A stretch of DNA of 44,548 nt. Source: Lachnospiraceae bacterium. Its GTDB lineage: Bacteria; Bacillota; Clostridia; Lachnospirales; Lachnospiraceae. The position numbers and the translations under genes are program-made. Within the stretch, counting starts at the first letter, position 1; every line of letters starts with the position of its first letter. Shown piece by piece: positions 7,099-15,992 of this stretch. The notes beneath the pieces were generated by a model. The model searched no databases. It was not told the origin of the DNA and saw only the letters and a program-made list of their open reading frames with translations. The stretch is taken from positions 1-44,548 of the forward strand of contig JAEEOQ010000094.1 in the NCBI GenBank assembly GCA_016284355.1. The letters run 5' to 3'.

Positions 7099-9639
7099 AT
7101 GAGCAGGAATGGGAAGATATTTTTGATCTGTGGCGGGATTTTGACCATAGTTGTAGTGATAATATTGGCGATATACCACATTACAGGAGAGAACTGGGTT
7201 ACAGGACTTTCAAGAGAACGTTTTGTGTCGCTTTATGCAGATGTTAGCGTAGTTGATGAAAGAGGATTTTCCGATCTATTGACAAAAGCGGAAAGAAAAG
7301 AGCTTGTTAGCATACTTAAAAATGCGGATATGGAAAAACATAATATGCACTACCAGCTTGACCATCGTTATCGCTTTAGGGCCGGTAAGTACGTGCTTGG
7401 GTACGAGCCGGAAAAGGAGATAATCATCCGATTTGGAGATCAATCATATGAATATCACCTTGATGAAGCCTCCGGTAAAGAGTTAAAGAGGTTATGTAAA
7501 AAGATTGAGAACAGGTACTTTGGAATAGAAGAAACAGCAGACGCTGATAGCAGCAAATACACCAGACCAAAGCACAACCTTCCACAACCGGTTGAACCCG
7601 GTCTGATACATGGGTCATCGCTACCGCACAAAATGGTAGAGATTGACAGAAGTAATCCGATTACGCTGGGAGCAATTTCGATTAACTCCGTTGACATTCA
7701 GTTTAAAGAATACTATTAACCTGAATTTGGAGAGTTTAAGAATGATATAGGAATATATGGCTCGGATGCAGGTATCGAGGTAACGGTCCCGCTTTTTCAT
7801 GATTATACCGGAAAAATAATTGTTCTAAATAATGATTTGTATTTTGCTTCGGAAGTAGACAAGGGAATAGTAAGAGTTGTAGATAAATATACAGGCGCCA
7901 TTAAGAAGGAACACTATTTCAAAGGGCTTTCCATCGGAGATATGTATCTTCTAAGTGAAAGATATTTTCTTTGCTTATTCAAAGGAGATATTTATTTGGC
8001 AGACATGCTCAACGAAACTTTTGAAAATATATCCGGAGTTGGTTGCGTACATACATATACGCCAACCCCATATGGAATAGTGTACTCCTTAAAAAACAAT
8101 GGTGATTCGCAATTTGTTGATATCTATTTAAATGGAAATCTAATCCATGAAAGTGCGGAATGGTATGACGTGAAAGACAATATCTTATGCATTTATACAG
8201 ATTCGGAGATTGAAATAAATCTTGATGATGATCTGACCTGCTATGTTAAGGACACAAGGGTAAACATAAACTCCGCCTCGTTTTTTAACAAGGTAATGGA
8301 TGTTATTAAGGCAGAAAAGCAATGGATTGGTGCCGGAACTGATAGCGTAGTAGAAAAAATGGATTATATCAGGGTTGTGAATAACGACGGATTAAAGTTT
8401 TTTGTGGGAGATCAGGGAATATATAGGGAGAGTATCATATCAAAAGACTTAGCAGAAAATTTTATTTTGTCAGGTGAAACGCTATATTATTTAATGAAAA
8501 ATGATAGAGAACTGGTGAAAGGTATAGATATATATACATGTGAGCCTGTGTATGAGAGAAGATTTGATGGAATAGATATAGAATTATTATACTTGATCAA
8601 TGATAATGACTTGATTTTCTTATCAAATGGTGAACTATTCCATTCTGCATTAAATGACGAAAAAATCACGTATATCAAGACCGAAAATGAGGTCAAAAGC
8701 TTTATTCCTACGAAGTGGGGAGTTTTGTATGAAGCACCTCAAAAGAATAATGGTAGCACAATCTATCTTAATGAAGATCTTCTAAATACCGATGTTTCAA
8801 ATTATTATGTGGACAAAGATGAATTTGTTTTCGAAAATGCGGCATCAGAAAAAAGAAGAAAACTAAGTGAAGAAGGAATTCCTTTGATCATTCCTCCTGC
8901 AATTGAACTTCCAGAAAAGCCGACGGTACAGGAAATTGAGGCAGAAGTAATTGAAAAATGGAAAGATTTTAAAGAAAGTTTTAAAATTCAATTTTCTGAC
9001 AAATATGATGCGGATTTTATAGTTCGGATAGAAGAAAAGTACACATATCCATATTCTTTTAAGTCGGGTAGAGATATAAAAGAATTACAAATCTGTTTTG
9101 AAGAACCTGATATAAAAAAATATAATTACATAAGTCAGAACGTGTATGTATTTGACGGATCGCGGAAAAATCTGATAGGCAGTTTGTCGGTTTCGGGTTA
9201 TTTGGATAATACTAATAAACTTATAACAGATACATCTTTTCAGACATGCATGGATATGGATACAAACCTTGATTACGCCAGACGAAAGGAAAGAGAATAT
9301 TCAGGAGAAACGGAAGTAATTATATGTCACCTTACAGAATATGATTTAAACAATAACACCATAATGCTTGATGAAGGTGTTAAAGCTGATAATGGCAGAG
9401 GGGCACAGTGGGCAGCTTTTACAGATGGAGTTTTTGAAAAGTATTCAGTTGATGATGATGTTATTATTACAGTCCATCCATATTGGCAAATAGAGACAAC
9501 TTACATTGATAAAGAGGATTTTGCGAGGGAACTTGATGCAGTTATAAACATGAATAATGACGAACTAAATTATTTCAGCTTTTATGTTTATATAAGCAAT
9601 GGGAAAGTCGTGACAATCCATGCAGCTGGCATTTGTTAA
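7099..9639 (+). pseudogene. Membrane-anchored extracytoplasmic protein interrupted by one in-frame TAA
   Basis: From the ATG at 7099 (GGAG seven bases upstream) the frame runs 206 codons to a TAA at 7717-7719. The same frame then stays open, with no shift, for 639 more codons to 9639. The downstream part has no ATG with a good ribosome site near its beginning; TTG 7837 and ATG 7942 are poor. The parts therefore read as one 846-codon gene broken by a nonsense codon. Residues 7-25 form one membrane helix; the remainder would lie outside the cell. The middle has repeating strand-turn units such as YFASEVDKGIVRVVD and DIYLADMLN, like a beta-propeller (DUF5050-like, inferred). It is more AT-rich than its neighbours, which fits the accessory island. 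Product and substrate are unknown. A sequencing error is the other explanation. Confidence 0.75.
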
Positions 9640-9645
9640 TAATCA

Positions 9646-9679
9646 ACAGGCGGAGCATTACCTTTGCTCCGCCTGTTTT
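9646..9679. terminator. Terminator between interrupted gene and iron-importer ATPase gene
   Basis: An 11-bp perfect stem (9646-9656 with 9666-9676), a 9-base loop, and TTTT for the plus strand. The stop codon of the opposing ATPase gene lies in the loop (9658-9660), so the right arm is also coding. The minus-strand U-tract is weak. Confidence 0.8.
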
Positions 9680-10458
9680 CCTATGGGTATGATATACGGG
9701 GTGCCGTACACAGGGTCTTCTATGACCTTGCAGCGCATTCCGTATATTTCGTTAATAAGGTCTTCTGTGAGGATGTCTTTTGGAGCGCCCTCAGCTACAA
9801 GCTTGCCGTTTTTCATGGCAAATATGTGATCTGCATAGCGGGCGGCCTCATTTATGTCGTGAAGAACCATTACAATGGTGGTCTTTTTCTTTCTGTTAAG
9901 CTCTACAAGGAGCTCAAGGATCTCTATCTGGTAAGCGATATCAAGGTATGTGGTAGGCTCGTCAAGGAAAAGGATGTCTGTTTCCTGGGCTAAGGCAAGA
10001 GCGATCCATACGCGCTGGCGCTGGCCTCCTGAGAGCTCGTCTACGCATTTGTCTGCAAGGCTTTCGATGCCCATAATTGAAAGGGCCTCAGAAACAGCCT
10101 TAAAATCTGCGTCGCTCATTCCCTGCATTATCTTCTGATAAGGGAAACGTCCTCTTGAAACAAGGTCTGTAACGCGAATGCCGTCAGGCACGGTTGGAGA
10201 CTGAGGTAAAAGACCTAAAGTCCTTGCAAGAGCCTTAGAAGGGTACTTGCTTAGCTCTTTGCCATCAAGCAGCACGCTGCCGCCTTCAGGCTTTAGGAGC
10301 CTTGCGCAGGTCTTAAGAAGCGTAGATTTACCGCAGCCGTTTGCCCCAAGTATAACGCTTACCTTTCCGTCAGGAATGGTTATATTAAGGTCATCTATAA
10401 TTATCCTTCCGTCATACCCTGCTTTAAGGTTTTCTGTTTTTATTACATGTTCGTTCAT
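9658..10458 (-). CDS. Ferric-siderophore ABC transporter, ATP-binding protein
   Basis: The 266-residue ATPase has Walker A GANGCGKST (38-46), the Q-loop at Gln86, signature LSGGQ (142-146), Walker B ILFLDE (162-167) and the switch His200. Its sequence is of the FecE/FhuC/FepC class (YDGRIIIDDLNITIPDGK, PTTYLDIAYQIEILELL), which powers iron-siderophore or cobalamin uptake. As the last gene of the operon it follows the second permease after a six-base gap. Its final codons form one arm of the terminator hairpin. Confidence 0.93.
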   Translation of the reverse strand: MNEHVIKTENLKAGYDGRIIIDDLNITIPDGKVSVILGANGCGKSTLLKTCARLLKPEGGSVLLDGKELSKYPSKALARTLGLLPQSPTVPDGIRVTDLVSRGRFPYQKIMQGMSDADFKAVSEALSIMGIESLADKCVDELSGGQRQRVWIALALAQETDILFLDEPTTYLDIAYQIEILELLVELNRKKKTTIVMVLHDINEAARYADHIFAMKNGKLVAEGAPKDILTEDLINEIYGMRCKVIEDPVYGTPYIIPIGKQAEQR

Positions 10459-10464
10459 AGGTCT

Positions 10465-11493
10465 TTACCCTTTCTTATTCATGCGAAGAAGCAAATACAA
10501 AAGATACGGAGCACCAAGTATGCCTGTTATAACGCCTACAGGGTACCGAACCGAAAATGCGTACTGACCTGCTATATCTGCCGCAAGCACAAGGATTGAA
10601 CCCACAAATGCGGAAGATAGCATATTGTCCTTACCGCCGCCTGTCAGGCGGTCAGCTATAGGTCCTGAAAGAAAAGCAACAGAAGCAATAGGGCCGCTTA
10701 TGGAAGTTGCAAATGCAGTAAGCAAAAGAGCAAGTAAAATAAGGGCAATACGCACCATGTTTGGGGCGGCGCCAAGTGTTACAGCAAAATCATCGCCAAG
10801 CCTTAATACCTGCAAATGCCTTGTAAGAAGCAGGATACATACGCTGCAGCATATAACCACAACAGCTAAAAGCCCTGCTCCCTCTATTTTTACACCGTTA
10901 AGACTGCCGCTTAGCCACCTTAAGGCGGTAGGAACGTCGTATTCTGAGGCTTTTAAAAGCATCCATGAAATAAGTCCGTTTAAAAATGCCTGAGCACCGA
11001 TCCCGATAAGTATCAGCCTTCCATTTGAAAAGCCGCGCCCCTTTGATAAAAAGAAGAGGACGCAGGCAACTATTATTCCTGAAACCACTGCCATTATAGA
11101 AACTATGCTGCCTGAAAGGCCAAGGATGAGGATGCCGAATACGGCAGCAACGCTTGCACCTGATGTTACTCCGATTATATCGGGGCTTGCAAGGGGGTTA
11201 CGAAGGAGCTTTTGAAAGGTGTTTCCTGCCATACCAAAGGCTATTCCTGCAAGGGCACCTATTATGGTACGCGGAAGTCTTAAAGTAACTATGGTAAAAT
11301 AGCCTTCCGCTTTACCGGTGGTGTCTTTTATGGCATTTATTATTTGTGCCGGAGTATATACAGTTTTGCCGTATATAAGCTCAAAACACATAAGGCTAAG
11401 GGTAAGAAGTGCAAGCACCATGCAGATAAGAGCGTAGTGAAGATTTCTCTTTTTATATCCGGCTTTTACCGATAAAACCTGATCAGTCATCAT
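10465..11493 (-). CDS. Ferric-siderophore ABC transporter permease (FecCD family), second
   Basis: The 342-residue polytopic protein has the FecCD/BtuC signature: LRLPRTIIGALAGIAFGMAGNTFQKLLRNPLASPDIIGVTSGAS, here cited only by its start LRLPRT and the PDIIG core, followed by about nine hydrophobic helices. It forms half of the membrane channel, with the partner permease just upstream. Its start codon overlaps the stop of that partner (ATGA), which indicates coupled translation and equal stoichiometry. Confidence 0.92.
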   Translation of the reverse strand: MMTDQVLSVKAGYKKRNLHYALICMVLALLTLSLMCFELIYGKTVYTPAQIINAIKDTTGKAEGYFTIVTLRLPRTIIGALAGIAFGMAGNTFQKLLRNPLASPDIIGVTSGASVAAVFGILILGLSGSIVSIMAVVSGIIVACVLFFLSKGRGFSNGRLILIGIGAQAFLNGLISWMLLKASEYDVPTALRWLSGSLNGVKIEGAGLLAVVVICCSVCILLLTRHLQVLRLGDDFAVTLGAAPNMVRIALILLALLLTAFATSISGPIASVAFLSGPIADRLTGGGKDNMLSSAFVGSILVLAADIAGQYAFSVRYPVGVITGILGAPYLLYLLLRMNKKG

Positions 11494-12503
11494 AAAGCGC
11501 TCACCTTAACCTTTCTTACAATAAACACAAATACGGGAGCTCCAAGAAGCGCTGTAACTATACCTACTTCAAGCTCAGAAGGGGAGCCAAGCACTCTTCC
11601 GAGTACGTCTGCAAAAACCAGAAGCCCTGCTCCGCCAAGAGCAGAAAGAGGAAGCACAAGACGCATGTCAGGACCTGTTATAAGCCTTACAAAATGGGGT
11701 ATCATAAGCCCTATAAAACCTATCGGGCCTGCAAGAGCAGTAGTACTTGCGCAAAGCAGTACCCCTGCAAAAGCAGAAACCAGTCTTATAAGCTTTACGT
11801 TAAGCCCAAGTCCCGTTGCCACATCATCTCCAAGTGCAAGAGCATTTAAAGAAGGGGCAAGGAAGATACAACATATAAAACCTATAATAAGGAACGGAGC
11901 CAGGGAAATTATATCACTCCAGGTTGCTCCGCCTATGTTTCCTGTCTGCCAGAATCTGAAAGAATCCATAACCTGGTTATTTGGCAGCATTACAGTATTT
12001 ACAAGGGACTGCAAAGCTGTGCTTGCCGCAGCGCCCGCAAGAGCAAGCTTTATGGCTGTAGCACCGCCTCCGCCGATAGAAGCAAGCCCGTATACGCATA
12101 CAGCGGTTAAAGAAGCGCCTATAAATGCAAGCCAGATGTACTGGGAATTAGTACTTATGTGTAAAAACGAGATCCCGCATACAACAAAAAATGAAGCCCC
12201 GGTGTTGACTCCAAGTATACTTGGGTCAGCAATGGGGTTTCTTGTAAGAGCCTGCATAAGAGCCCCGGAAAGGGCAAGGGCAGCACCTGCTATTATGCCA
12301 AATGCTGTCCTTGGAACCCTTGCACTTACAACGCTTACCTCATAAGGGTCGCCGGAGCCTATCTTAAATGCCGCAAGCACACTGCGAAGGTCAACATGCT
12401 TCGCTCCGAAAGTAACGGAAAGAAACATGGAGATAGCAAGCAGACATATAAGAGCAGTAAACAATATTAAGATCTTACCTGTAAATAAAGTCTTTTGTTT
12501 CAT
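11490..12503 (-). CDS. Ferric-siderophore ABC transporter permease (FecCD family), first
   Basis: The 337-residue integral membrane protein carries the same signature as its neighbour (ARVPRTAFGIIAGAALALSG, ADPSILGVNTGAS) and about nine to ten helices. The two permeases are paralogous and would form a heterodimer, as in FepD-FepG or FatC-FatD. It starts six bases after the binding-protein gene, in the middle of a tight four-gene operon. Confidence 0.92.
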   Translation of the reverse strand: MKQKTLFTGKILILFTALICLLAISMFLSVTFGAKHVDLRSVLAAFKIGSGDPYEVSVVSARVPRTAFGIIAGAALALSGALMQALTRNPIADPSILGVNTGASFFVVCGISFLHISTNSQYIWLAFIGASLTAVCVYGLASIGGGGATAIKLALAGAAASTALQSLVNTVMLPNNQVMDSFRFWQTGNIGGATWSDIISLAPFLIIGFICCIFLAPSLNALALGDDVATGLGLNVKLIRLVSAFAGVLLCASTTALAGPIGFIGLMIPHFVRLITGPDMRLVLPLSALGGAGLLVFADVLGRVLGSPSELEVGIVTALLGAPVFVFIVRKVKVSAL

Positions 12504-12509
12504 AAATAA

Positions 12510-13589
12510 TTATCTTACGATCTTTGCAGCAGCCTCGCTTAAAAGATCAAGGTATGTATCAATGTTATAAGGGATTGAAAGGATACTTGGTGTTGCTCCT
12601 CCTGCAAGTGCGCTGGAAGGGTCGATAAATACTACAGCCCCGTCTCTTATGGCAGGAATAGTGCTCATGATCTCATCTTCCTGAAGAGCAGGGAGCATAT
12701 CAGGAGTTCCGTAGCAGACAATAAGCTGAAGATCTGCAAGTTTATCTGCATTTTCACGGCTCATGGTCACACTGAAAGCTTCGGCATCTTCTGCAAGGGC
12801 AAGTACGCTGTCAGGGAATGGGAAACCAAGGTCTGTAAGGTAAGCGGCTCTTGGGTCGGTTGGAAGATAAACATAAAATGTGCTGAGGTCGTCGGCGTTT
12901 AGCCAGCAAAACGCTGCATCGATATCTTTAAGCTCAGGGCGGGCAGCAACCTTATCTGCTATAAGCTTTTCAGTCTTTTCCACAGCTTCCTGTGCTTCTT
13001 TTTCAAGACCAAGGCCTTTTGCGTTAAATAAGGTCTGTTCACGCCATGATGTCTGCCATGGCTTGTTTGGATAAGCTATAACAGGAGCGATCTGACTTAA
13101 GGTATTGTAATCATCTTCTGTGATACCTGAGTATGCAGCAAGGATAACATCAGGGTTAGCATTTGCTATCGCCTCAAAATCAAGACCGTCTACATCGTCA
13201 AATACATTTGGGGTAACGCCGAGTTTATCAAACTCATCCTGTGCCCAAAGGTGAAGGTTATGCTCTGAAGCAGCGCCGTAATTTGAAGCTGAAACGCCCA
13301 CCGGAGCGATACCAAGTACAAGCGGCGTACTGTCGTTTTCCCAGCCGATGGTAGCGATCCTTTCAGGCTTTTTTTCGATCACTGTTTCTCCGAAAGCGTG
13401 TTTTATTGTTAGAGGAAAACCGGCTTCTTCTGTTTCTTTTATTTCTGAAGAAGCAGTTGTTATCGGCTCGTTTTTTATTACTTCTGGATTCGATGTGTTA
13501 GCAGTGCCTTCCCCGACACTTTTTCCACAAGCAGCAATAAAAAGCATAAGTCCCAGTACTATTGCAAATGATGTGATTTTTTTGAACAT
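12510..13589 (-). CDS. Iron-siderophore substrate-binding lipoprotein
   Basis: The 359-residue protein begins with a lipoprotein signal peptide whose lipobox is IAAC with Cys21, followed by a Ser/Thr/Glu linker to about residue 55. The mature part is a class III periplasmic-binding fold: PERIATIGWENDSTPLVLG, then PVGVSASNYG, DGLDFEAIANANPDVILA, and a C-terminal lobe. It would be tethered outside the membrane and deliver a ferric siderophore to the two permeases. It is the first gene of the operon, with GGGAGG before the ATG at 13589 and an operator-like palindrome in its leader. Confidence 0.92.
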   Translation of the reverse strand: MFKKITSFAIVLGLMLFIAACGKSVGEGTANTSNPEVIKNEPITTASSEIKETEEAGFPLTIKHAFGETVIEKKPERIATIGWENDSTPLVLGIAPVGVSASNYGAASEHNLHLWAQDEFDKLGVTPNVFDDVDGLDFEAIANANPDVILAAYSGITEDDYNTLSQIAPVIAYPNKPWQTSWREQTLFNAKGLGLEKEAQEAVEKTEKLIADKVAARPELKDIDAAFCWLNADDLSTFYVYLPTDPRAAYLTDLGFPFPDSVLALAEDAEAFSVTMSRENADKLADLQLIVCYGTPDMLPALQEDEIMSTIPAIRDGAVVFIDPSSALAGGATPSILSIPYNIDTYLDLLSEAAAKIVR

Positions 13590-13620
13590 GATAGTTCCTC
13601 CCTATTTTTATTTTAGATAT

Positions 13621-13636
13621 GTTAGCAAGTGCTAAC
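13621..13636. promoter_or_regulatory. Palindrome GTTAGCA-N2-TGCTAAC, putative iron-operon operator
   Basis: Two perfect 7-bp arms around two bases lie just downstream of the -10 of the iron operon, covering about +1 to +16. Position and symmetry fit a repressor site, plausibly of a metal-dependent (DtxR-like) or TetR-like regulator. The regulator is not in the window. Confidence 0.7.
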
Positions 13637-13643
13637 GAGCGAG

Positions 13644-13672
13644 ATTATAACATAGATATTTTGAATTGTAAA
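13644..13672 (-). promoter_or_regulatory. Promoter of the siderophore importer operon
   Basis: TTTACA (13672-13667), a 17-bp spacer and TATAAT (13649-13644) on the minus strand. The predicted start of transcription abuts the palindrome at 13621-13636. Confidence 0.8.
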
Positions 13673-13680
13673 GAGAAAAA

Positions 13681-13723
13681 TTACAAAAAATTAAAGCCTG
13701 CAGCAGATCGCCGCAGGCCTTAA
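13681..13723 (-). terminator. Terminator of the PP2C/SpoIIE-like gene
   Basis: Arms 13691-13701 and 13713-13723 pair over 11 bp in the minus-strand RNA, with one G-U pair that would be a mismatch in the plus-strand RNA. An 11-base loop and a following T-rich tract (TTTTTTGTAA on the minus strand) complete it, so it acts leftward. Confidence 0.85.
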
Positions 13724-13731
13724 TATCGTGA

Positions 13732-15228
13732 TCATCCGTGATACTTAAAAGCAAGTGTTGTCATATCTTTTATAGCTTCGTTCTTTTCAAGATATCTGTT
13801 TATTTCTTCTTCTACCGTCTTACAGGTTTTTCTTGCCGAGTCATTGCTTATATTGAGTATGGAAAGAAGCTTGGCCTCATTGTAAGCATCTCCGGCGCCG
13901 CATATGATATCTGCTAGACCGTCTGTGTAGGCAAGTATGATATCTCCGCGCTTTAACTCTACGGTACGCTCGGTATATTCAATACCGGGCCTTACACCGA
14001 GAGAATTGTTTGGCGGTGATTTGATGTAGGAAGCCTGTCTGTCCCTTATAAGAACAGGAGGCTTTGATCCGGCATTTATGTAGTGCATCTGGCCGGTCCT
14101 TATGTTTATGACACCAAGCCACGCATTTACATGCATGGAGGTGCCGTTTTTTTCGCAGATCAGATTGTTTGCAGCCGTTATTGCTTCCGATATGTTTCTT
14201 GAAGCAGAAGAAGCTCTAAGAATAAGCAGAGCCTTCATCATAAAGATGGAAGCAGGCATTCCTTTTCCTGAGGTGGTTCCTACACCGAATATAATATGTT
14301 CGTTATCCATGCGGACAAAGTCATAAAAATCACCTGTTACAGAAGCAGATGTATTTATATTTCCGTAAAGAGAGAAGTGTTCTTCGTTTGGAAACTCTTT
14401 TTTAAGGATCGAGTTCTGAACATCTACGGCATAATCATGTTCAACGTTTTCTATGGCATTTGCGTAGCCCTTCTCAGAATACAGCGAGCCGTAAAGCAGG
14501 ATGATAGAGCACATGATCGTCGGATATCCAACTGAGATCCCGTAAAACAGCGAGGACACACCAAAGCCTATGGCAGGGAATAACAGGAAGGAAATAAGGG
14601 CGATCTTTTTTCTAAGTGTTACTTTAGAAACAACTATGAGATAACCTGAAAGCAGGTTCATGATCACAGGGAAAATGTAACTCAGGAAAAATGCCGGGGC
14701 TCTGTGATAATAACCATCTTCACTTACATAAAAAAGCAGGTTGTGAAGCGGGTTGATAACAGTAAATACCACGGTAAATACAAAGAAGAAACTGCAATAT
14801 CTGGAGACTTTTACGGAAAAAGTATCGTTCCTGTTGAGGGCAAAACGAACATAGCCCCAGAAAACCGCTGAGTAAACATAGCCTATCAGATAATAGACCA
14901 TATTGTTAAAATAGTTGAATACTGCGTATTGGGGAAGACCGTCAACAAGCCAGCAGCAGGCATCCCAGAAAATATTTAACGACACGATAAAGGTAAGTGC
15001 CATAAAATACTTGGTGTTTTTAGTAAAATTTGTATCGTCGGTAAAAACAGAAGCTGCCAGAAAGAAGGACACACCAAGACCGCAGAGATCGAAAGTAAGG
15101 TTAACGGTACTGTAGTAAGGAAGATTATCGATACCTCTGCTTATCATAAACACAATAATAAGTATGATGTTGGCAAAAAGGGATGTTAGCATCAATGCTG
15201 AGAGAATATTTTTTCTCGAATTTTTCAC
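13732..15228 (-). CDS. Membrane sensor with C-terminal PP2C/SpoIIE-type phosphatase domain
   Basis: The 498-residue protein has seven or eight hydrophobic helices in residues 8-250, then a cytoplasmic SpoIIE/RsbU-like domain. Family landmarks are GDFYDF (299-304), SGKGMPA (320-326), YINAGSKPP (383-391) and YTDGLAD (434-440). Such proteins dephosphorylate anti-sigma-factor antagonists, linking a membrane signal to a partner switch. Three normally conserved places differ: the metal-binding Asp of GDVSGKG is Thr (GTTSGKG, 317-323), the closing DD(I/M)T is KDMT (487-490), and the AGHNP-type His is Ser. Activity may therefore be weak or lost. The GTG start at 15228 follows AAGGAG. It is monocistronic with its own promoter and terminator, and no anti-sigma partner is nearby. 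Confidence 0.85.
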   Translation of the reverse strand: MKNSRKNILSALMLTSLFANIILIIVFMISRGIDNLPYYSTVNLTFDLCGLGVSFFLAASVFTDDTNFTKNTKYFMALTFIVSLNIFWDACCWLVDGLPQYAVFNYFNNMVYYLIGYVYSAVFWGYVRFALNRNDTFSVKVSRYCSFFFVFTVVFTVINPLHNLLFYVSEDGYYHRAPAFFLSYIFPVIMNLLSGYLIVVSKVTLRKKIALISFLLFPAIGFGVSSLFYGISVGYPTIMCSIILLYGSLYSEKGYANAIENVEHDYAVDVQNSILKKEFPNEEHFSLYGNINTSASVTGDFYDFVRMDNEHIIFGVGTTSGKGMPASIFMMKALLILRASSASRNISEAITAANNLICEKNGTSMHVNAWLGVINIRTGQMHYINAGSKPPVLIRDRQASYIKSPPNNSLGVRPGIEYTERTVELKRGDIILAYTDGLADIICGAGDAYNEAKLLSILNISNDSARKTCKTVEEEINRYLEKNEAIKDMTTLAFKYHG

Positions 15229-15268
15229 CGTCTCACTCCTTGTGGGATTTTAATAAATCTTCATGATA

Positions 15269-15297
15269 ATTATAATTTATCTGCAAATAAAATGCAA
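15269..15297 (-). promoter_or_regulatory. Promoter of the PP2C/SpoIIE-like gene
   Basis: TTGCAT (15297-15292), a 17-bp spacer and TATAAT (15274-15269) on the minus strand, about 40 bp before the GTG start. Confidence 0.75.
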
Positions 15298-15346
15298 TAT
15301 AATGAAGAGAAAGATAGTTATAAAAATTCGTGAAGTTAAATGCTTA

Positions 15347-15375
15347 TTGAACTAAAATAATTGATGTGCTATCCT
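15347..15375 (+). promoter_or_regulatory. Promoter of maf-mgsA
   Basis: TTGAAC (15347-15352), a 17-bp spacer ending in TGC (extended -10) and TATCCT (15370-15375). The maf ribosome site AAAGGAGG follows. Confidence 0.7.
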
Positions 15376-15404
15376 AAAAAAAGGGGAATAAAGGAGGAAA
15401 GAAG

Positions 15405-15980
15405 ATGAATCTTGTACTTGCTTCAGGCTCGCCAAGACGACACGAGATACTTGAACTTGGCGGTTTTTCACACGAGATATTTGTCAGTAATGTAGAAGAG
15501 ATAATGGATGAAACAGATCCCGCAAAGCTTGTTTTGAGCCTTTCAAAGCAAAAATGCGGAGCTGTTGCGGAGATGCTAAAGGGAAAAGCAGACACTGTTG
15601 TAATAGGAGCAGATACGGTAGTGGCTGTAGACGGGAAGATACTTGGAAAACCTCATGACAGGGAAGAGGCTAAAGCCATGATCAAGCTTATAGCAGGAAG
15701 AGAACATGAAGTTTTCACCGGTGTTACGCTTCAGGACACACAGACCGGAAAGACAGAATCGTTTTGCGAAAAAAGCGTAGTAAGAGTAGTAGGGCTTTCC
15801 GAAAAAGAGATAAACGATTATATCGACCTTAAAGAGCCTTATGACAAGGCAGGCGGATATGCGATCCAGGGCGCTTTTGCAAAATACATAAGCGGTATAG
15901 ACGGCGATTACTACAATATTATGGGATTCCCTCTTTGCCACTTTGCCCTTGAAATTAAGAAATTCGAAGAAAATAAATAA
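15405..15980 (+). CDS. maf: Maf-family nucleoside triphosphate pyrophosphatase
   Basis: The 191-residue protein opens with the Maf signature NLVLASGSPRRHEIL and continues with VIGADTVVAVDGKILGKP and HEVFTGV. Maf enzymes hydrolyse non-canonical or unmodified nucleoside triphosphates (dTTP/UTP group) to monophosphates and influence septum formation when overproduced. A strong AAAGGAGG site precedes the ATG. mgsA follows after 12 bases and shares its transcript. Confidence 0.93.
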   Translation: MNLVLASGSPRRHEILELGGFSHEIFVSNVEEIMDETDPAKLVLSLSKQKCGAVAEMLKGKADTVVIGADTVVAVDGKILGKPHDREEAKAMIKLIAGREHEVFTGVTLQDTQTGKTESFCEKSVVRVVGLSEKEINDYIDLKEPYDKAGGYAIQGAFAKYISGIDGDYYNIMGFPLCHFALEIKKFEENK

Positions 15981-15992
15981 TGAGGTGATATC

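Noticed and set aside
7717-7719. Recoding of the stop as selenocysteine or pyrrolysine
   Set aside because: Those use UGA and UAG; this is UAA. No SECIS-like structure was noticed.
7837-9639. A separate 600-residue gene starting at TTG 7837
   Set aside because: The frame is continuous back through 7720 to the upstream part, and TTG 7837 has no ribosome site. It is better read as the second half of an interrupted gene.
13621-13636. CIRCE (HrcA) element at the iron operon
   Set aside because: The TTAGCA half-sites resemble CIRCE, but the arms are too short and the spacer is 2 instead of 9 bases.
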